A DNA stretch of 64,000 nt. Source: Croceibacterium soli (lineage in GTDB: Bacteria > Pseudomonadota > Alphaproteobacteria > Sphingomonadales > Sphingomonadaceae). Shown one piece after another: positions 49,948-58,922 of this stretch (the first letter of the stretch is position 1; every line of letters starts with the position of its first letter). The DNA is taken from assembly GCF_009828065.1 (NCBI RefSeq), contig NZ_WTYK01000003.1:248001-312000 (forward strand), in the 5' to 3' direction. A program made the position numbers and the translations under genes. A model generated the notes under the pieces. That model ran no database searches. It had not been told where the DNA came from and saw nothing but the letters and a program-made list of their open reading frames with translations.

Positions 49948-50589
49948 ATGGAAGATCGTCTTGTGGTCCATGTCGTCGACGGCGACCGCCGCACCCGTGC
50001 GGAACACGCCCGTATCGTCCAGTCGCTGGGCCATCACGCCGAGGTCCATGCGGATCTCGACGGCTTGCTCGACAGGCCGCCCCAAAGCGGTGTCGTGCTG
50101 GTGCGCCAGCATGCCGCCGGTTGCGACATCGAGGCGCTGTTGCGGCGGCTCGGCGACGGCGGGATCTGGCTGCCGGTGATCGTCGCCGCCACCGAACCCG
50201 GTCCCGCGCAGATCGTAGCGGCGATCAAGAGCGGGGCGCTCGATTTCCTGCCCCTGCCGATGGAACCCGCTCACCTGGCGCGATCGCTGGGCCGCGTGAT
50301 GGACGAAGCGGCAACCTATGGCCGAGCCCGCCAGTTGTCGGCTGAAGCCCGGCGCCGGGTCGGCCGGCTCAGCAAGCGCGAACGCGAAGTGCTGGAATGG
50401 CTGTCGCTCGGCTGCTCCAACAAGATCATCGCCCGTGAGCTCGGCATCAGCCCGCGCACGGTCGAGATCCACCGGGCCAACATGATGGTCAAGCTCGGCG
50501 CCCGGCACGCTGCCGAGGCGATTCGCGTATGGCTGCAGGCGGAGTTGGAGAGTACCGTGCGGCCTGACGAACAGACCCTGACGGATTAG
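49948..50589 (+). CDS. FixJ/LuxR-type regulator with degenerate receiver
   Basis: 213-aa protein with a FixJ-like receiver (~1-125) and a LuxR-type DNA-binding domain (~145-205: LSKREREVLEWLSLGCSNKI, ISPRTVEIHRANMM). The receiver appears unable to accept phosphate: where FixJ has its phospho-Asp, this reads VLVRQHAAGCD with Arg at the aligned site, and the conserved Lys (EKPF in FixJ) is LPMEP. One pocket acid remains (VVDGD). It is therefore likely to act without phosphorylation. ATG at 49948, after a G-rich ribosome site. Confidence 0.82.
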   Translation: MEDRLVVHVVDGDRRTRAEHARIVQSLGHHAEVHADLDGLLDRPPQSGVVLVRQHAAGCDIEALLRRLGDGGIWLPVIVAATEPGPAQIVAAIKSGALDFLPLPMEPAHLARSLGRVMDEAATYGRARQLSAEARRRVGRLSKREREVLEWLSLGCSNKIIARELGISPRTVEIHRANMMVKLGARHAAEAIRVWLQAELESTVRPDEQTLTD

Positions 50590-50613
50590 CGCCGCCAGGC
50601 CGGTCTGCTGGGC

Positions 50614-51300
50614 CTACCGGCAGTAGCTTTTGCCGCCGATCACGCCTTCGACGTGAAGATGGTCGTGATGGGCGCTGTTGTAGTCCGGCCCCAGCACGGT
50701 GTCGAAGCGCTTGCAGGCGCTGCGGTGCACGACACGGAGGAACTCCCGCTCCGCCGCGCTGCCGCCGTGCCAGCCGCCGAGCACGCTGATCCGCCGCCCG
50801 TCCTCCAGCACGAAAGCGCCGATGTCGACCGCCGCGGCGCTTGCATGCGCGGAGCGGCGCCCGCTGCCGCCGACGTTGCGGCACGAATAGCTGCCCATCG
50901 TTTCGATCGAGCGGAGGCCGCTGCCGAGCAACTGCCGCGCGGCGCGGTCGACTCCGAAGCGGGCCCAGGCAACGAAAGCATCGGCCACCGGGCAAGTGAC
51001 AGGACCGAGGTTCGACAGGGTGATGCTCGCCCGATCGGAGCGCACGCTGGAAAGCTTCACTGTGTTGAGCGTGCTGCAGCCTTCGCTGAAGTACTGGTCC
51101 GGCAGGGGCGCGAAGCTGGCCTGGGTCAGGCCGAGGTCGGCCAGGCACTGTCGCGCCTGCGGATTGTTGCTGACCTGCGGCGCCGCGGCCTGCGGCGGGC
51201 GGTCGCGGCTGCTGCTCGACTGCTCGCCGGCGCTTTCCGGCAGGGCGGAACAGGCGGCCAGCGCGAGCAGCGCGGCGAGGGCAGGGGCGGCACGAAGCAT
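50614..51300 (-). CDS. Extensin-like C-terminal domain lipoprotein
   Basis: 228-aa exported protein of the bacterial extensin-like family. Lipoprotein signal ends LALAAC (from the ATG at 51300). The conserved domain shows several cysteines (QCLADLGL, GCSTLNTVKL, VTCPVADAFVAW, YSCRNVGG), SAHASAAAVDIGAF and a C-terminal YNSAHHDHLHVE, a His-rich motif like those of LAS/DD-peptidases. This suggests a metallopeptidase acting on the cell wall, although the family is uncharacterised. Longer in-frame starts would put polar residues before the signal. Confidence 0.85.
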   Translation of the reverse strand: MLRAAPALAALLALAACSALPESAGEQSSSSRDRPPQAAAPQVSNNPQARQCLADLGLTQASFAPLPDQYFSEGCSTLNTVKLSSVRSDRASITLSNLGPVTCPVADAFVAWARFGVDRAARQLLGSGLRSIETMGSYSCRNVGGSGRRSAHASAAAVDIGAFVLEDGRRISVLGGWHGGSAAEREFLRVVHRSACKRFDTVLGPDYNSAHHDHLHVEGVIGGKSYCR

Positions 51301-51679
51301 TCCGCCACTCTGCAGTTCGATGGTGAACGAAGGCCGAATTGTCATGTCCCGTCCGCACGTTAGTGGACGCTCGCAGTTTGCCCGCATCGCTCCGCAGAGC
51401 GCAAGGCCAGCGGCCATCGCGGCGGTGGATGATCGTGTTGCGCCAGGTCGTGGTTCGACAAGCTCACCACGAACGGGTTGGGTGAACTGGGGAACAAGAA
51501 GAATTTTCGAGCGACCTCCGTTCGTCCTGAGCCTGCCGAAGGACGTGCTGCACTCGGTTCGTCAGGGGCGGTTTCTCATGCAACCGCATGCGCGCTTGAC
51601 TCTCCACCGCCCGTCTATAGGGGCCGCGGCGGGCCACGCGGTCCCAACGCCGCGCGAGCTCTCTGCGAGGAGAGAATAC
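51301..51679. other. Intergenic region between extensin-like gene and serC
   Basis: 379 bp between divergent genes. It contains the promoters, a dispersed-repeat fragment near 51449-51545 (GTTCGACAAGCTCACCACGAACGG-like left part and CCGTTCGTCCTGAGCCTGCC right part), and the serC leader. No coding frame is credible; frames read here come from repeat sequence. Confidence 0.5.
51621..51679 (+). ncRNA. Candidate serC leader RNA motif
   Basis: Directly before serC are two short hairpins: GCGG-TCCCAACG-CCGC (51640-51655) and CTCTC-TGCGAG-GAGAG (51660-51675). The second carries the GAGGAG ribosome site in its loop and 3' arm. This two-hairpin layout, with the last one hiding the ribosome site, is that of the alphaproteobacterial serC RNA motif, thought to regulate serC translation. 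Recognised by position and shape; not confirmed with a covariance model. Confidence 0.6.
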
Positions 51680-52840
51680 ATGAGTAATGAACCTACGCTC
51701 CGTCCGGAGCGCCCCTTCTTTTCATCCGGACCCACCGCCAAGTTCCCCGGCTGGTCGCTCGACAAGCTCAGCACCAAGTCGCTCGGCCGTTCGCACCGCT
51801 CGTCCTACGCAAAGGGCCGGCTGAAGTATGCGATCGACCTGAGCAAGGAACTGCTCGGCGTTCCCGAAGACTACCTCGTGGGCATCATGCCCGGCTCCGA
51901 CACCGGCGCGCTCGAATGCGCGATGTGGACGATGCTCGGCAGCCGTCCGGCGACCGTCGCCGCCTGGGAAAGCTTCGGCAATGTGTGGATCCAGGACGCG
52001 GTCAAGCAGCTCAAGCTGCCGAACCTGACCACGCTCGACGCCGATTACGGCCTCGTCCCCGATCTCGCGTCGATCCCGCAGGACAACGACGTCGTCTTCA
52101 CCTGGAACGGCACCACCAGCGGCGCCAAGATCCCCAATACGGACTGGCTCGCCCCCGGCCGCGAAGGCGTGACGATCAACGACGCCACCAGCGCCATTTT
52201 CGCGATGGAGATGGACTGGCCGAAGCTCGATGCCACGACCTACTCCTGGCAGAAGGTGCTCGGCTCCGAAGCGCAGCACGGCATGCTGATCCTCAGCCCG
52301 AAGGCGGTCGAGCGGATCGAAAGCTACGATCCCGAATGGCCGCTGCCGAAGCTGTTCCGCATCAAGAAGAAGGGTAAGATCGACCGCGCCATCTTCGAAG
52401 GCGCGACGATCAACACCCCTTCGATGCTGGCGACCGAGGACTACATCGCCGCGCTGGAGTGGGCTCAGTCGATTGGCGGCCGCCACGCCATGTTCGAACG
52501 CGCCAACCGCAACGCGCAGACCGTGTTCGACTGGATCGAAGCCACGCCGTACTTGCGCAACATGGTGCCGGATCCCGCCCAGCGGACCAACACCGGCGTG
52601 TGCATGGTCTTCCAGGGCGAATGGTACGAGAGCCTTTCCGCCGAAGAGCAGGCGAACGTCCCGAAGAAGATCGCCTCGACGCTCGAGAAGATGGACATCG
52701 GCTACGACTTCAACGGCTACCGCGATGCCCCCCCGAGCCTGCGCATCTGGTGCGGCGGCTCGGTCGAGCAGGAGGACATCAAGCGCCTGCTGCCGTGGAT
52801 CGAGTGGGCTTACGAAGAGCTCAAGGCCGGCCGGCTTTAA
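51680..52840 (+). CDS. serC: Phosphoserine aminotransferase
   Basis: 386-aa PLP enzyme of serine biosynthesis (3-phosphohydroxypyruvate plus glutamate to phosphoserine), alphaproteobacterial type. FFSSGPTAKFPGW N-terminus, GSDTGALECAMWTMLG, VTWNG-like VFTWNGTTSGAKIP, and the PLP lysine in YSWQKVLGSEAQHG are visible. ATG at 51680 inside a structured leader (GAGGAG). serA follows after 100 bp containing a repeat. Confidence 0.95.
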   Translation: MSNEPTLRPERPFFSSGPTAKFPGWSLDKLSTKSLGRSHRSSYAKGRLKYAIDLSKELLGVPEDYLVGIMPGSDTGALECAMWTMLGSRPATVAAWESFGNVWIQDAVKQLKLPNLTTLDADYGLVPDLASIPQDNDVVFTWNGTTSGAKIPNTDWLAPGREGVTINDATSAIFAMEMDWPKLDATTYSWQKVLGSEAQHGMLILSPKAVERIESYDPEWPLPKLFRIKKKGKIDRAIFEGATINTPSMLATEDYIAALEWAQSIGGRHAMFERANRNAQTVFDWIEATPYLRNMVPDPAQRTNTGVCMVFQGEWYESLSAEEQANVPKKIASTLEKMDIGYDFNGYRDAPPSLRIWCGGSVEQEDIKRLLPWIEWAYEELKAGRL

Positions 52841-52845
52841 CATGT

Positions 52846-52929
52846 CGTCGTCCCGGGCTTGACCCGGGACCGCTTCCCACCTGGCGCGCGAATTGCGGCC
52901 AGCGATCCCGGCTCAGGGCCGGGATGACG
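52846..52929. repeat. Interspersed palindromic repeat, family C, copy 1
   Basis: 84 bp beginning CGTCGTCCCGGGCTTGACCC and ending CTCAGGGCCGGGATGACG. It lies between serC and serA; a related element follows serA. Confidence 0.8.
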
Positions 52930-52940
52930 GAGTACATCAA

Positions 52941-54524
52941 ATGACCAAGCCCAAAGTCCTCATCTCCGACAAGATGGACCCCAATGCAGAGCGCATCCTC
53001 AAGGAGCGCGGCTGCGACGTCGACGTGATCACCGGCAAGACGCCGGAAGAGCTGAAAGCCATAATCGGCCAGTACGACGGCCTGGCGATCCGTTCGGCCA
53101 CCAAGGTGACGCAGGAAATCATCGACGCGGCCACCAACCTCAAGGTCATCGGCCGCGCCGGCATCGGCGTGGACAACGTCGACATCCCGTACGCCTCGGC
53201 GAAGGGCATCGTCGTGATGAACACGCCGTTCGGCAACTCGATCACCACCGCCGAACACGCTATCGCCATGATCATGGCGCTCGCCCGCCAGATCCCCGAG
53301 GCGAACGCCCGCACCCAGGCCGGCGAGTGGCCGAAGAACGGCTTCATGGGCGTCGAAGTCACCGGCAAGACGCTCGGCCTGATCGGCGCCGGCAACATCG
53401 GCTCTATCGTCGCCAGCCGCGCGCTCGGCCTGCGCATGAAGGTCATCGCCTACGATCCGTTCCTCACCGAGGAGCGGGCCGTCGAGATGGGCGTGGAGAA
53501 GGTCGATCTGGAAGCGCTCGTCACCCGGGCGGACTTCATCACGCTGCACACCCCGCTGACCGACGAAACGCGCAACATCCTCAGCCGCGAGCGGTTGGAG
53601 AAGACCAAGACGGGCGTGCGCATCGTCAACTGCGCGCGCGGCGGACTGATCGACGAAGCGGCGCTGAAGGACATGCTTGATTCCGGCCAGGTCGCCGGCG
53701 CGGCGCTGGACGTGTTCGCGGTCGAACCGGCCAAGGAAAGCCCGCTGTTCGGCAGCCCCAACTTCATCTGCACGCCGCACCTCGGCGCCTCGACCACCGA
53801 GGCCCAGGTCAACGTCGCGCTGCAGGTGGCAGAGCAGATCGCCGACTTCCTGGTCACCGGCGGCATCACCAACGCGCTCAACGTGCCTTCGCTGAGCGCC
53901 GAGGAAGCACCGAAGCTGAAGCCCTACATGGCGCTCGCCGAAAGCCTCGGCAGCCTCGTCGGCCAGCTCGCCCACGGCAGCCTGCCGAAGATCAGCATCG
54001 AGGTCGAAGGCGCCGCCGCGCACCTCAACCAGAAGCCGATCACCGCGGCCGTGCTTAGCGGGCTGATGAAGCACCACTCGCAGAGCGTGAACATGGTCAA
54101 CGCGCCGTTCCTGGCGCGCGAGCGCGGCATGGAAGTGCGCGAGATTCGCAACGAGCGCGAGGGCGTGTACCACACGCTCGTGCGCGTCACCGTGGCGACA
54201 AGCCTCGGCGATCGCTCGGTTGCCGGTTCGCTGTTCGGCGCCGGTGCGCCGCGCCTGGTGGAGATCTTCGGCATCGGCATCGAAGCCGATCTCGACGGTC
54301 ACATGCTCTACATCGTCAACGAGGACGCGCCGGGCTTCATCGGCCGCATCGGCAGCCTGCTGGGCGAAGCCGGCATCAACATCGGCACCTTCCACCTCGG
54401 CCGCCGCGATGCGGGCGGGGAGGCGGTTGTCCTGCTGTCGGTCGACCAGGCGATCCCGCAGGATGTCGTCGACCAGGCCTGCAAGCTGCAGGGTGTGAAG
54501 ACCGTCAAGGCGCTGACGTTCTAA
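52941..54524 (+). CDS. serA: D-3-phosphoglycerate dehydrogenase
   Basis: 527-aa long-form PGDH, first step of serine synthesis. Catalytic/NAD domain: RAGIGVDNVDIP, Rossmann LIGAGNIGSIVA, catalytic Arg in NCARGGLIDEAAL and His in CTPHLGAST. It is followed by the intervening ASB domain (~320-455) and a C-terminal ACT domain (MLYIVNEDAPGFIGRIGSLL), likely giving serine feedback. The ATG at 52941 is 12 bases after the repeat; no strong ribosome site is visible. Confidence 0.96.
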   Translation: MTKPKVLISDKMDPNAERILKERGCDVDVITGKTPEELKAIIGQYDGLAIRSATKVTQEIIDAATNLKVIGRAGIGVDNVDIPYASAKGIVVMNTPFGNSITTAEHAIAMIMALARQIPEANARTQAGEWPKNGFMGVEVTGKTLGLIGAGNIGSIVASRALGLRMKVIAYDPFLTEERAVEMGVEKVDLEALVTRADFITLHTPLTDETRNILSRERLEKTKTGVRIVNCARGGLIDEAALKDMLDSGQVAGAALDVFAVEPAKESPLFGSPNFICTPHLGASTTEAQVNVALQVAEQIADFLVTGGITNALNVPSLSAEEAPKLKPYMALAESLGSLVGQLAHGSLPKISIEVEGAAAHLNQKPITAAVLSGLMKHHSQSVNMVNAPFLARERGMEVREIRNEREGVYHTLVRVTVATSLGDRSVAGSLFGAGAPRLVEIFGIGIEADLDGHMLYIVNEDAPGFIGRIGSLLGEAGINIGTFHLGRRDAGGEAVVLLSVDQAIPQDVVDQACKLQGVKTVKALTF

Positions 54525-54525
54525 T

Positions 54526-54607
54526 CGTGGTCCCGGGCTGGACCCGGGACCGCTGGCCTCCAGGCCGGACCAGGAGGCCAGCGATCCCCGCTTTCGCGGG
54601 GATGACG
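54526..54607. repeat. Family C repeat, copy 2
   Basis: 82 bp, left CGTGGTCCCGGGCTGGACCC, right CCCCGCTTTCGCGGGGATGACG with an inner CTGGCCTCC/GGAGGCCAG pair. It lies between serA and hisZ, directly after the serA stop. Confidence 0.8.
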
Positions 54608-54625
54608 AAGAAGGTAGGGGGCACT

Positions 54626-55738
54626 ATGACCGATCCGACCCGCGACTTGCTGCCAGAAGGGCTCGAAGACCGCCTGCCGAAAGGTGCGGCCGCGGCCGCG
54701 CGGATCGAGCGGGCGGCGCTCGAGACGATGGACGGGTGGGGGTACGACTGCGTCCGCCCCCCGCTGATCGAGTTCGAGAAGTCGATGGCGGAGCGGATGG
54801 ACGGGATCGCCACCCGGCGCATGTTCCGCTTCGTCGATCCGCGCAGCTTGCGCACGCTGGCGCTGCGCTCCGACATCACGGTGCAGGTCGGCCGGATCGC
54901 CGCCACCGGGCTGGCCGACCAGCCGCGTCCGCTGCGGCTGTGCTACGCCGGGCAGGTCGCCCGCATCGCCGGCGAGCAGCTCGATCCCCGCCGCGAACAC
55001 CTGCAGCTCGGCGCCGAGCTGATCGGCAGCGATACGGCCGCGGCGGCCGCCGAGATCGTCGAGCTGGCGATCGCCACGCTCGAGGCGATGGGCGCGCGCG
55101 GCATCTCGGTCGATTTCACGCTGCCCGATCTGGTCGATACCCTCGCCACCGAAGAGTTTCCGCTCGAACCGGCGCAAGTGCCGGCTGTGCGGCGGGAGCT
55201 CGACGCCAAGGATGCCGGGGCGCTGAAGGATGCCGGCGGGGAGGCCTACCTTCCGCTGCTCTACGCCGCGGGGCCGTTCGAGCAGGCGGTCGAGAAGCTT
55301 TCCGCAATCGATGCGCGCGGCGTTCTCGCGAGCCGGATCGATGGACTCAGGCAGATCGCTCGGCAAGTCGGTGGCCGCGCCCGCCTCACGCTCGACCCGA
55401 GCGAGCGGCACGGCTTCCAGTACCAGAGCTGGTTCGGCTTCACGATCTACGCGGAGGGCGTGCGCGGCGCGCTCGGGCGCGGGGGCACCTACCGGATCGG
55501 CGGCAGCGACGAACCGGCAACCGGCTTCTCCCTGTTCCCGGAGGAACTGGTCGAGGCGGCCGCGGCGAACGAGCCGCCGCGCGATGCGCTGTTCCTGCCG
55601 CTGGGCCATGACCGCGATGCGGCCGCGCGGCTGCGTGCCGAAGGCTGGCGCACGGTCGCGGCCCTGGGCGAAGCCGACGACGCGGCGGCGCTCGGCTGCT
55701 CGCATACACTGCAAGGCGGCAAACCGGCCCGCCTCTGA
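54626..55738 (+). CDS. hisZ: ATP phosphoribosyltransferase regulatory subunit HisZ
   Basis: 370-aa class II aminoacyl-tRNA-synthetase-like protein lacking synthetase activity, i.e. HisZ, which activates the short HisG in histidine synthesis. LLPEGLEDRLPKGAAAA, the motif-2-like FRFVDPRSLRTLALRSDITVQ, LRLCYAGQVARI and the C-terminal RGGTYRIGG region fit. A full HisRS would have an anticodon-binding domain; this protein does not. ATG at 54626 after AGGTAGGGGG. hisG is outside the window. Confidence 0.88.
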   Translation: MTDPTRDLLPEGLEDRLPKGAAAAARIERAALETMDGWGYDCVRPPLIEFEKSMAERMDGIATRRMFRFVDPRSLRTLALRSDITVQVGRIAATGLADQPRPLRLCYAGQVARIAGEQLDPRREHLQLGAELIGSDTAAAAAEIVELAIATLEAMGARGISVDFTLPDLVDTLATEEFPLEPAQVPAVRRELDAKDAGALKDAGGEAYLPLLYAAGPFEQAVEKLSAIDARGVLASRIDGLRQIARQVGGRARLTLDPSERHGFQYQSWFGFTIYAEGVRGALGRGGTYRIGGSDEPATGFSLFPEELVEAAAANEPPRDALFLPLGHDRDAAARLRAEGWRTVAALGEADDAAALGCSHTLQGGKPARL

Positions 55739-55809
55739 TCGCTTCGCGGTTGCCCTCCCGCGCGCCTGCGCCTAGGGCCGCGCCGATTATTTGAGAAAGG
55801 CGATAGAGC

Positions 55810-57099
55810 TTGGCCAACGTCACCGTGATCGGCGCCCAGTGGGGCGATGAAGGGAAGGGCAAGATCGTCGACTGGCTCGCCAGCCGGGCCGACGTCGTCG
55901 TGCGCTTCCAGGGCGGGCACAACGCCGGTCATACGCTGGTGGTGGGCGACACCACCTACAAGCTTTCGCTGCTCCCCTCCGGCATTGTCACCGGCACGCT
56001 GTCGCTGATCGGCAACGGCGTCGTGCTCGACCCGTGGGCGCTGAAGAGCGAGATCGAGCGGCTGGAAGCCCAGGGCGTCACCATTACGCCGGACAACTTC
56101 GGCATTGCCGACAACTGTCCGCTGATCCTGCCGCTTCACCGCGATCTCGACGGGCTGCGCGAGGCCGCCGCCGGCAAAGGCAAGATCGGCACCACCGGCC
56201 GCGGCATCGGCCCGGCTTACGAGGACAAAGTCGGCCGCCGCGCAATCCGCGTGTGCGACCTCAACCACTTGCACGAACTCGAACCGCAGCTCGACCGTCT
56301 CTGCGCGCACCACGACGCGCTGCGCGCCGGGTTCAACGAACCGCCGGTGGACCGCGCCGCGTTGCTCGCCGAGCTGACGGAGATCGCGCCGTTCGTACGC
56401 CAGTTCGCCCAGCCGATCTGGCGCCGGCTCAATCAGGAGAAGAAAGCCGGCAGCCGGATCCTGTTCGAAGGCGCGCAAGGCGTGCTGCTCGACGTCGACC
56501 ACGGCACTTATCCGTTCGTCACCAGCTCTAACACCGTCAGCGGAACTGTCTCCAGCGGCTCCGGCATCGGGCCGAGCGCGGCGGGCTTCGTGCTCGGTAT
56601 CGTAAAGGCCTACACCACCCGCGTCGGCTCCGGCCCGTTCCCGACGGAGCTGGACGACGCCGACGGCCAGCGCCTGGGCGAGCGGGGCCACGAGTTCGGC
56701 ACCGTCACCGGGCGCCAGCGCCGCTGCGGCTGGTTCGACGCGGTGCTCGTGCGGCAAAGCTGCGCGATCAGCGGCGTCACCGGGATCGCGCTGACCAAGC
56801 TCGACGTGCTCGACGGGTTCGAGAAGCTCAAGGTTTGCACCGGCTACCGCCTGCGCGGGCAGGTAGTCGATTACCTCCCGGCCAACGCCGCCGAGCAGGC
56901 CGATTGCGAGCCGATCTACGAAGAGATGGAAGGCTGGAGCGAGACCACCGCCGGTGCGCGCAGCTGGGCCGACCTCCCGGCGCAGGCGATCAAGTACATC
57001 CGACGTATCGAGGAGCTGATCGAATGTCCCGTCGCTTCGGTCTCCACAAGTCCGGAGCGTGACGACACCATCCTGGTGCGCGACCCGTTCGCCGACTGA
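55810..57099 (+). CDS. purA: Adenylosuccinate synthetase
   Basis: 429-aa GTP-dependent ligase of AMP synthesis. Start TTG at 55810. Motifs: [15 protein letters not shown] (P-loop and catalytic Asp), [57 protein letters not shown]. Length and motifs standard. 71 bp after hisZ. Confidence 0.97.
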   Translation: MANVTVIGAQWGDEGKGKIVDWLASRADVVVRFQGGHNAGHTLVVGDTTYKLSLLPSGIVTGTLSLIGNGVVLDPWALKSEIERLEAQGVTITPDNFGIADNCPLILPLHRDLDGLREAAAGKGKIGTTGRGIGPAYEDKVGRRAIRVCDLNHLHELEPQLDRLCAHHDALRAGFNEPPVDRAALLAELTEIAPFVRQFAQPIWRRLNQEKKAGSRILFEGAQGVLLDVDHGTYPFVTSSNTVSGTVSSGSGIGPSAAGFVLGIVKAYTTRVGSGPFPTELDDADGQRLGERGHEFGTVTGRQRRCGWFDAVLVRQSCAISGVTGIALTKLDVLDGFEKLKVCTGYRLRGQVVDYLPANAAEQADCEPIYEEMEGWSETTAGARSWADLPAQAIKYIRRIEELIECPVASVSTSPERDDTILVRDPFAD

Positions 57100-57139
57100 T
57101 GCTAAGGAACCGGCTCCAGCTCGAACGATTGGATCGTCC

Positions 57140-57871
57140 ATGACATCGCGCGAGAAGACCGGTCTCCTGCCGCTCGATGCCGCCGGCCCGGCCCGGCCGT
57201 TGTCCGAAAGGGCGCTGACGATCGCCTGGGGCGCGATCCAGTGGCCGTGGCTGGCGCGCAGCCTGTGGGGCGGGCGCCTGGCCGACAAGCAGGCGCTGCT
57301 CCAGCGGCTCGACCTGCCGCCCGACGCCCTGCCGCACCTCGGCAGCTGGAAGGCGGACACCTGGTTCCTCTGGCGCATCGTGGAGGCCATCGAGCGCCTC
57401 CGCCCACGCGAGGTGGTAGAACTCGGCTGCGGCGCTTCGTCCCTTGTCATTGCCCGCGCGATGGAGCGCAGCGGCGACGGCCACCTGACGAGCTTCGACC
57501 AGCACGCCGACTTCGTCGCCGCCACCGCGCGCTGGCTGGCCACCCACGGCCTTTCCGCATCGCTCCGCCACGCGCCGATCGTGGAAGATCCTTCGCGCTG
57601 GTCGAGCGCCTGGTACGATCTTTCCGCCGTGCCGGCGCAGATCGACCTGCTGGTCATCGACGGCCCGCCGTGGACGCTCAACCCCTTCGTCCGCGGGCGA
57701 GCGGAGGTCCTGTTCGATCGCGTGGTGCCGGGTGGGATGATCCTGCTGGACGATGCCGCGCGGCCCGGCGAACGGGTCGTGGCCAGCCGCTGGCGGCGGG
57801 ACTGGCCGGACTTCCGCTTCACCCTCCTGCCCGGGGCCAAGGGAACCCTGGTGGGCGAGCGGCTGGCCTGA
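57140..57871 (+). CDS. Class I SAM-dependent methyltransferase
   Basis: 243-aa protein with a Rossmann methyltransferase core: motif I VVELGCGASSLVIARAM (AdoMet glycine loop), motif II LTSFDQHADFV, DLLVIDGPPW, and the post-core VPGGMILLDDAAR. The N-terminal ~80 residues are an unassigned helical region (WLARSLWGGRLADKQALL). Substrate unknown; similar proteins occur as O-methyltransferase- or FkbM-like neighbours. ATG at 57140; 40 bp after purA. Confidence 0.78.
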   Translation: MTSREKTGLLPLDAAGPARPLSERALTIAWGAIQWPWLARSLWGGRLADKQALLQRLDLPPDALPHLGSWKADTWFLWRIVEAIERLRPREVVELGCGASSLVIARAMERSGDGHLTSFDQHADFVAATARWLATHGLSASLRHAPIVEDPSRWSSAWYDLSAVPAQIDLLVIDGPPWTLNPFVRGRAEVLFDRVVPGGMILLDDAARPGERVVASRWRRDWPDFRFTLLPGAKGTLVGERLA

Positions 57872-57953
57872 TCGCACCGAAACGGACCCAACCTTCCTTG
57901 ACTCGAACGAGCTCCGTTCGCAGTTTGTTCGAGTCCAAGTTGAGGGGGTTCCG

Positions 57954-58922
57954 ATGGGGCAGGACGATATCGCATACGACGCGGTGAAGGATGGGGTCGG
58001 CACTTCGGTGGCCGTTTCCATCTTCGCCGACCGCGTGCATCTGCGGGACGAGATATCGGACGATGTCCGCGCCGCCGGACTGACGGTGCGCGACTGCGGG
58101 CCGGTGGCCGCCCTGCTGGAGGATGAGGTGCGGCCGTTGGGCCTGGTCGTGCTGCTCGATTGCGCGACCGGCTCCGGCACGGAACTTGCCGCGCTCAGCC
58201 GGCTGGACGCACGCGCTGCACGCGCGAACATCCATCTGATCGTCTCAACCACCGTGGCCGCGCTGGAGGACGTCTTCGCTTGCTGCGACCAGTCCGCGGC
58301 GCAGATCCTGGTCGAGCCGAGCCGGGTCGAACGGCTGGTCGCGCTGGGCCGCGCGCTTGCCAGCGCCTCCAAGCCGCGGGTGCGCGAATTGTCGGAGGGG
58401 GACCGGCTGACGCTCCTGCGCCTGATCGAACAGGTCAGCGAAATCGCCGAACGGGTTGGGGTGAAGGGAGCCGCGGGAACCGGCGCGTTCCGCTTCGAGA
58501 GCCCGGCAGCCCATTCCTGGGGTGCCGCGGCCGAGAACGGCGATGCCCGCCTCAGCCGCGCAACCCGGCCGCCGCTTCCGGACCCCGCGCTGGTGCGCAG
58601 GATCATTCGCCAGCGGCAGCTTCGCGCCCGCTATTTCGACGGTGAACTCTTCGCCGACCCCGCGTGGGACATCCTGCTCGACCTCACCGCCGCCAGCGCC
58701 GAGCACAAGCGCGTTTCGGTGACTTCGCTGTGCATCGCCAGCGGCGTGCCTCCGACCACGGCCTTGCGCTGGATCAGCCAGATGGTCGAGATCGGCCTGC
58801 TCGTCCGCATCCAGGACGAAGCCGACCGCCGCCGCGTCTTCATCGCGCTGAGCGACAGCGCGGCTAGTGCCATGGCGCGCTATTTCGCCGAGCTCGGCAG
58901 CCCGGTGGCGCAGCTCGTCTAA
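57954..58922 (+). CDS. Winged-helix regulator with receiver-like N-terminal domain
   Basis: 322-aa protein of two parts. The N-terminal ~145 residues look like a degenerate receiver or flavodoxin-like sensor (VAVSIFADRVHLRDEI; LVVLLDCATGSG; VEPSRVERLVAL). The C-terminal ~110 residues are a MarR-like winged helix (FADPAWDILLDLTAA; VTSLCIASGVPPTTALRWI; LVRIQDEADRRRVFIALS). This combination recurs in sphingomonads; target unknown. ATG at 57954 follows GAGGGGG. The stop overlaps the convergent asparaginase stop by 4 bases. Confidence 0.72.
   Translation: MGQDDIAYDAVKDGVGTSVAVSIFADRVHLRDEISDDVRAAGLTVRDCGPVAALLEDEVRPLGLVVLLDCATGSGTELAALSRLDARAARANIHLIVSTTVAALEDVFACCDQSAAQILVEPSRVERLVALGRALASASKPRVRELSEGDRLTLLRLIEQVSEIAERVGVKGAAGTGAFRFESPAAHSWGAAAENGDARLSRATRPPLPDPALVRRIIRQRQLRARYFDGELFADPAWDILLDLTAASAEHKRVSVTSLCIASGVPPTTALRWISQMVEIGLLVRIQDEADRRRVFIALSDSAASAMARYFAELGSPVAQLV

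Noticed and set aside
50996-51679. N-terminal extension of serC
   Set aside because: The in-frame upstream sequence runs through the extensin-like gene on the other strand, a repeat and the leader hairpins; the ATG at 51680 has a ribosome site and gives the family N-terminus.
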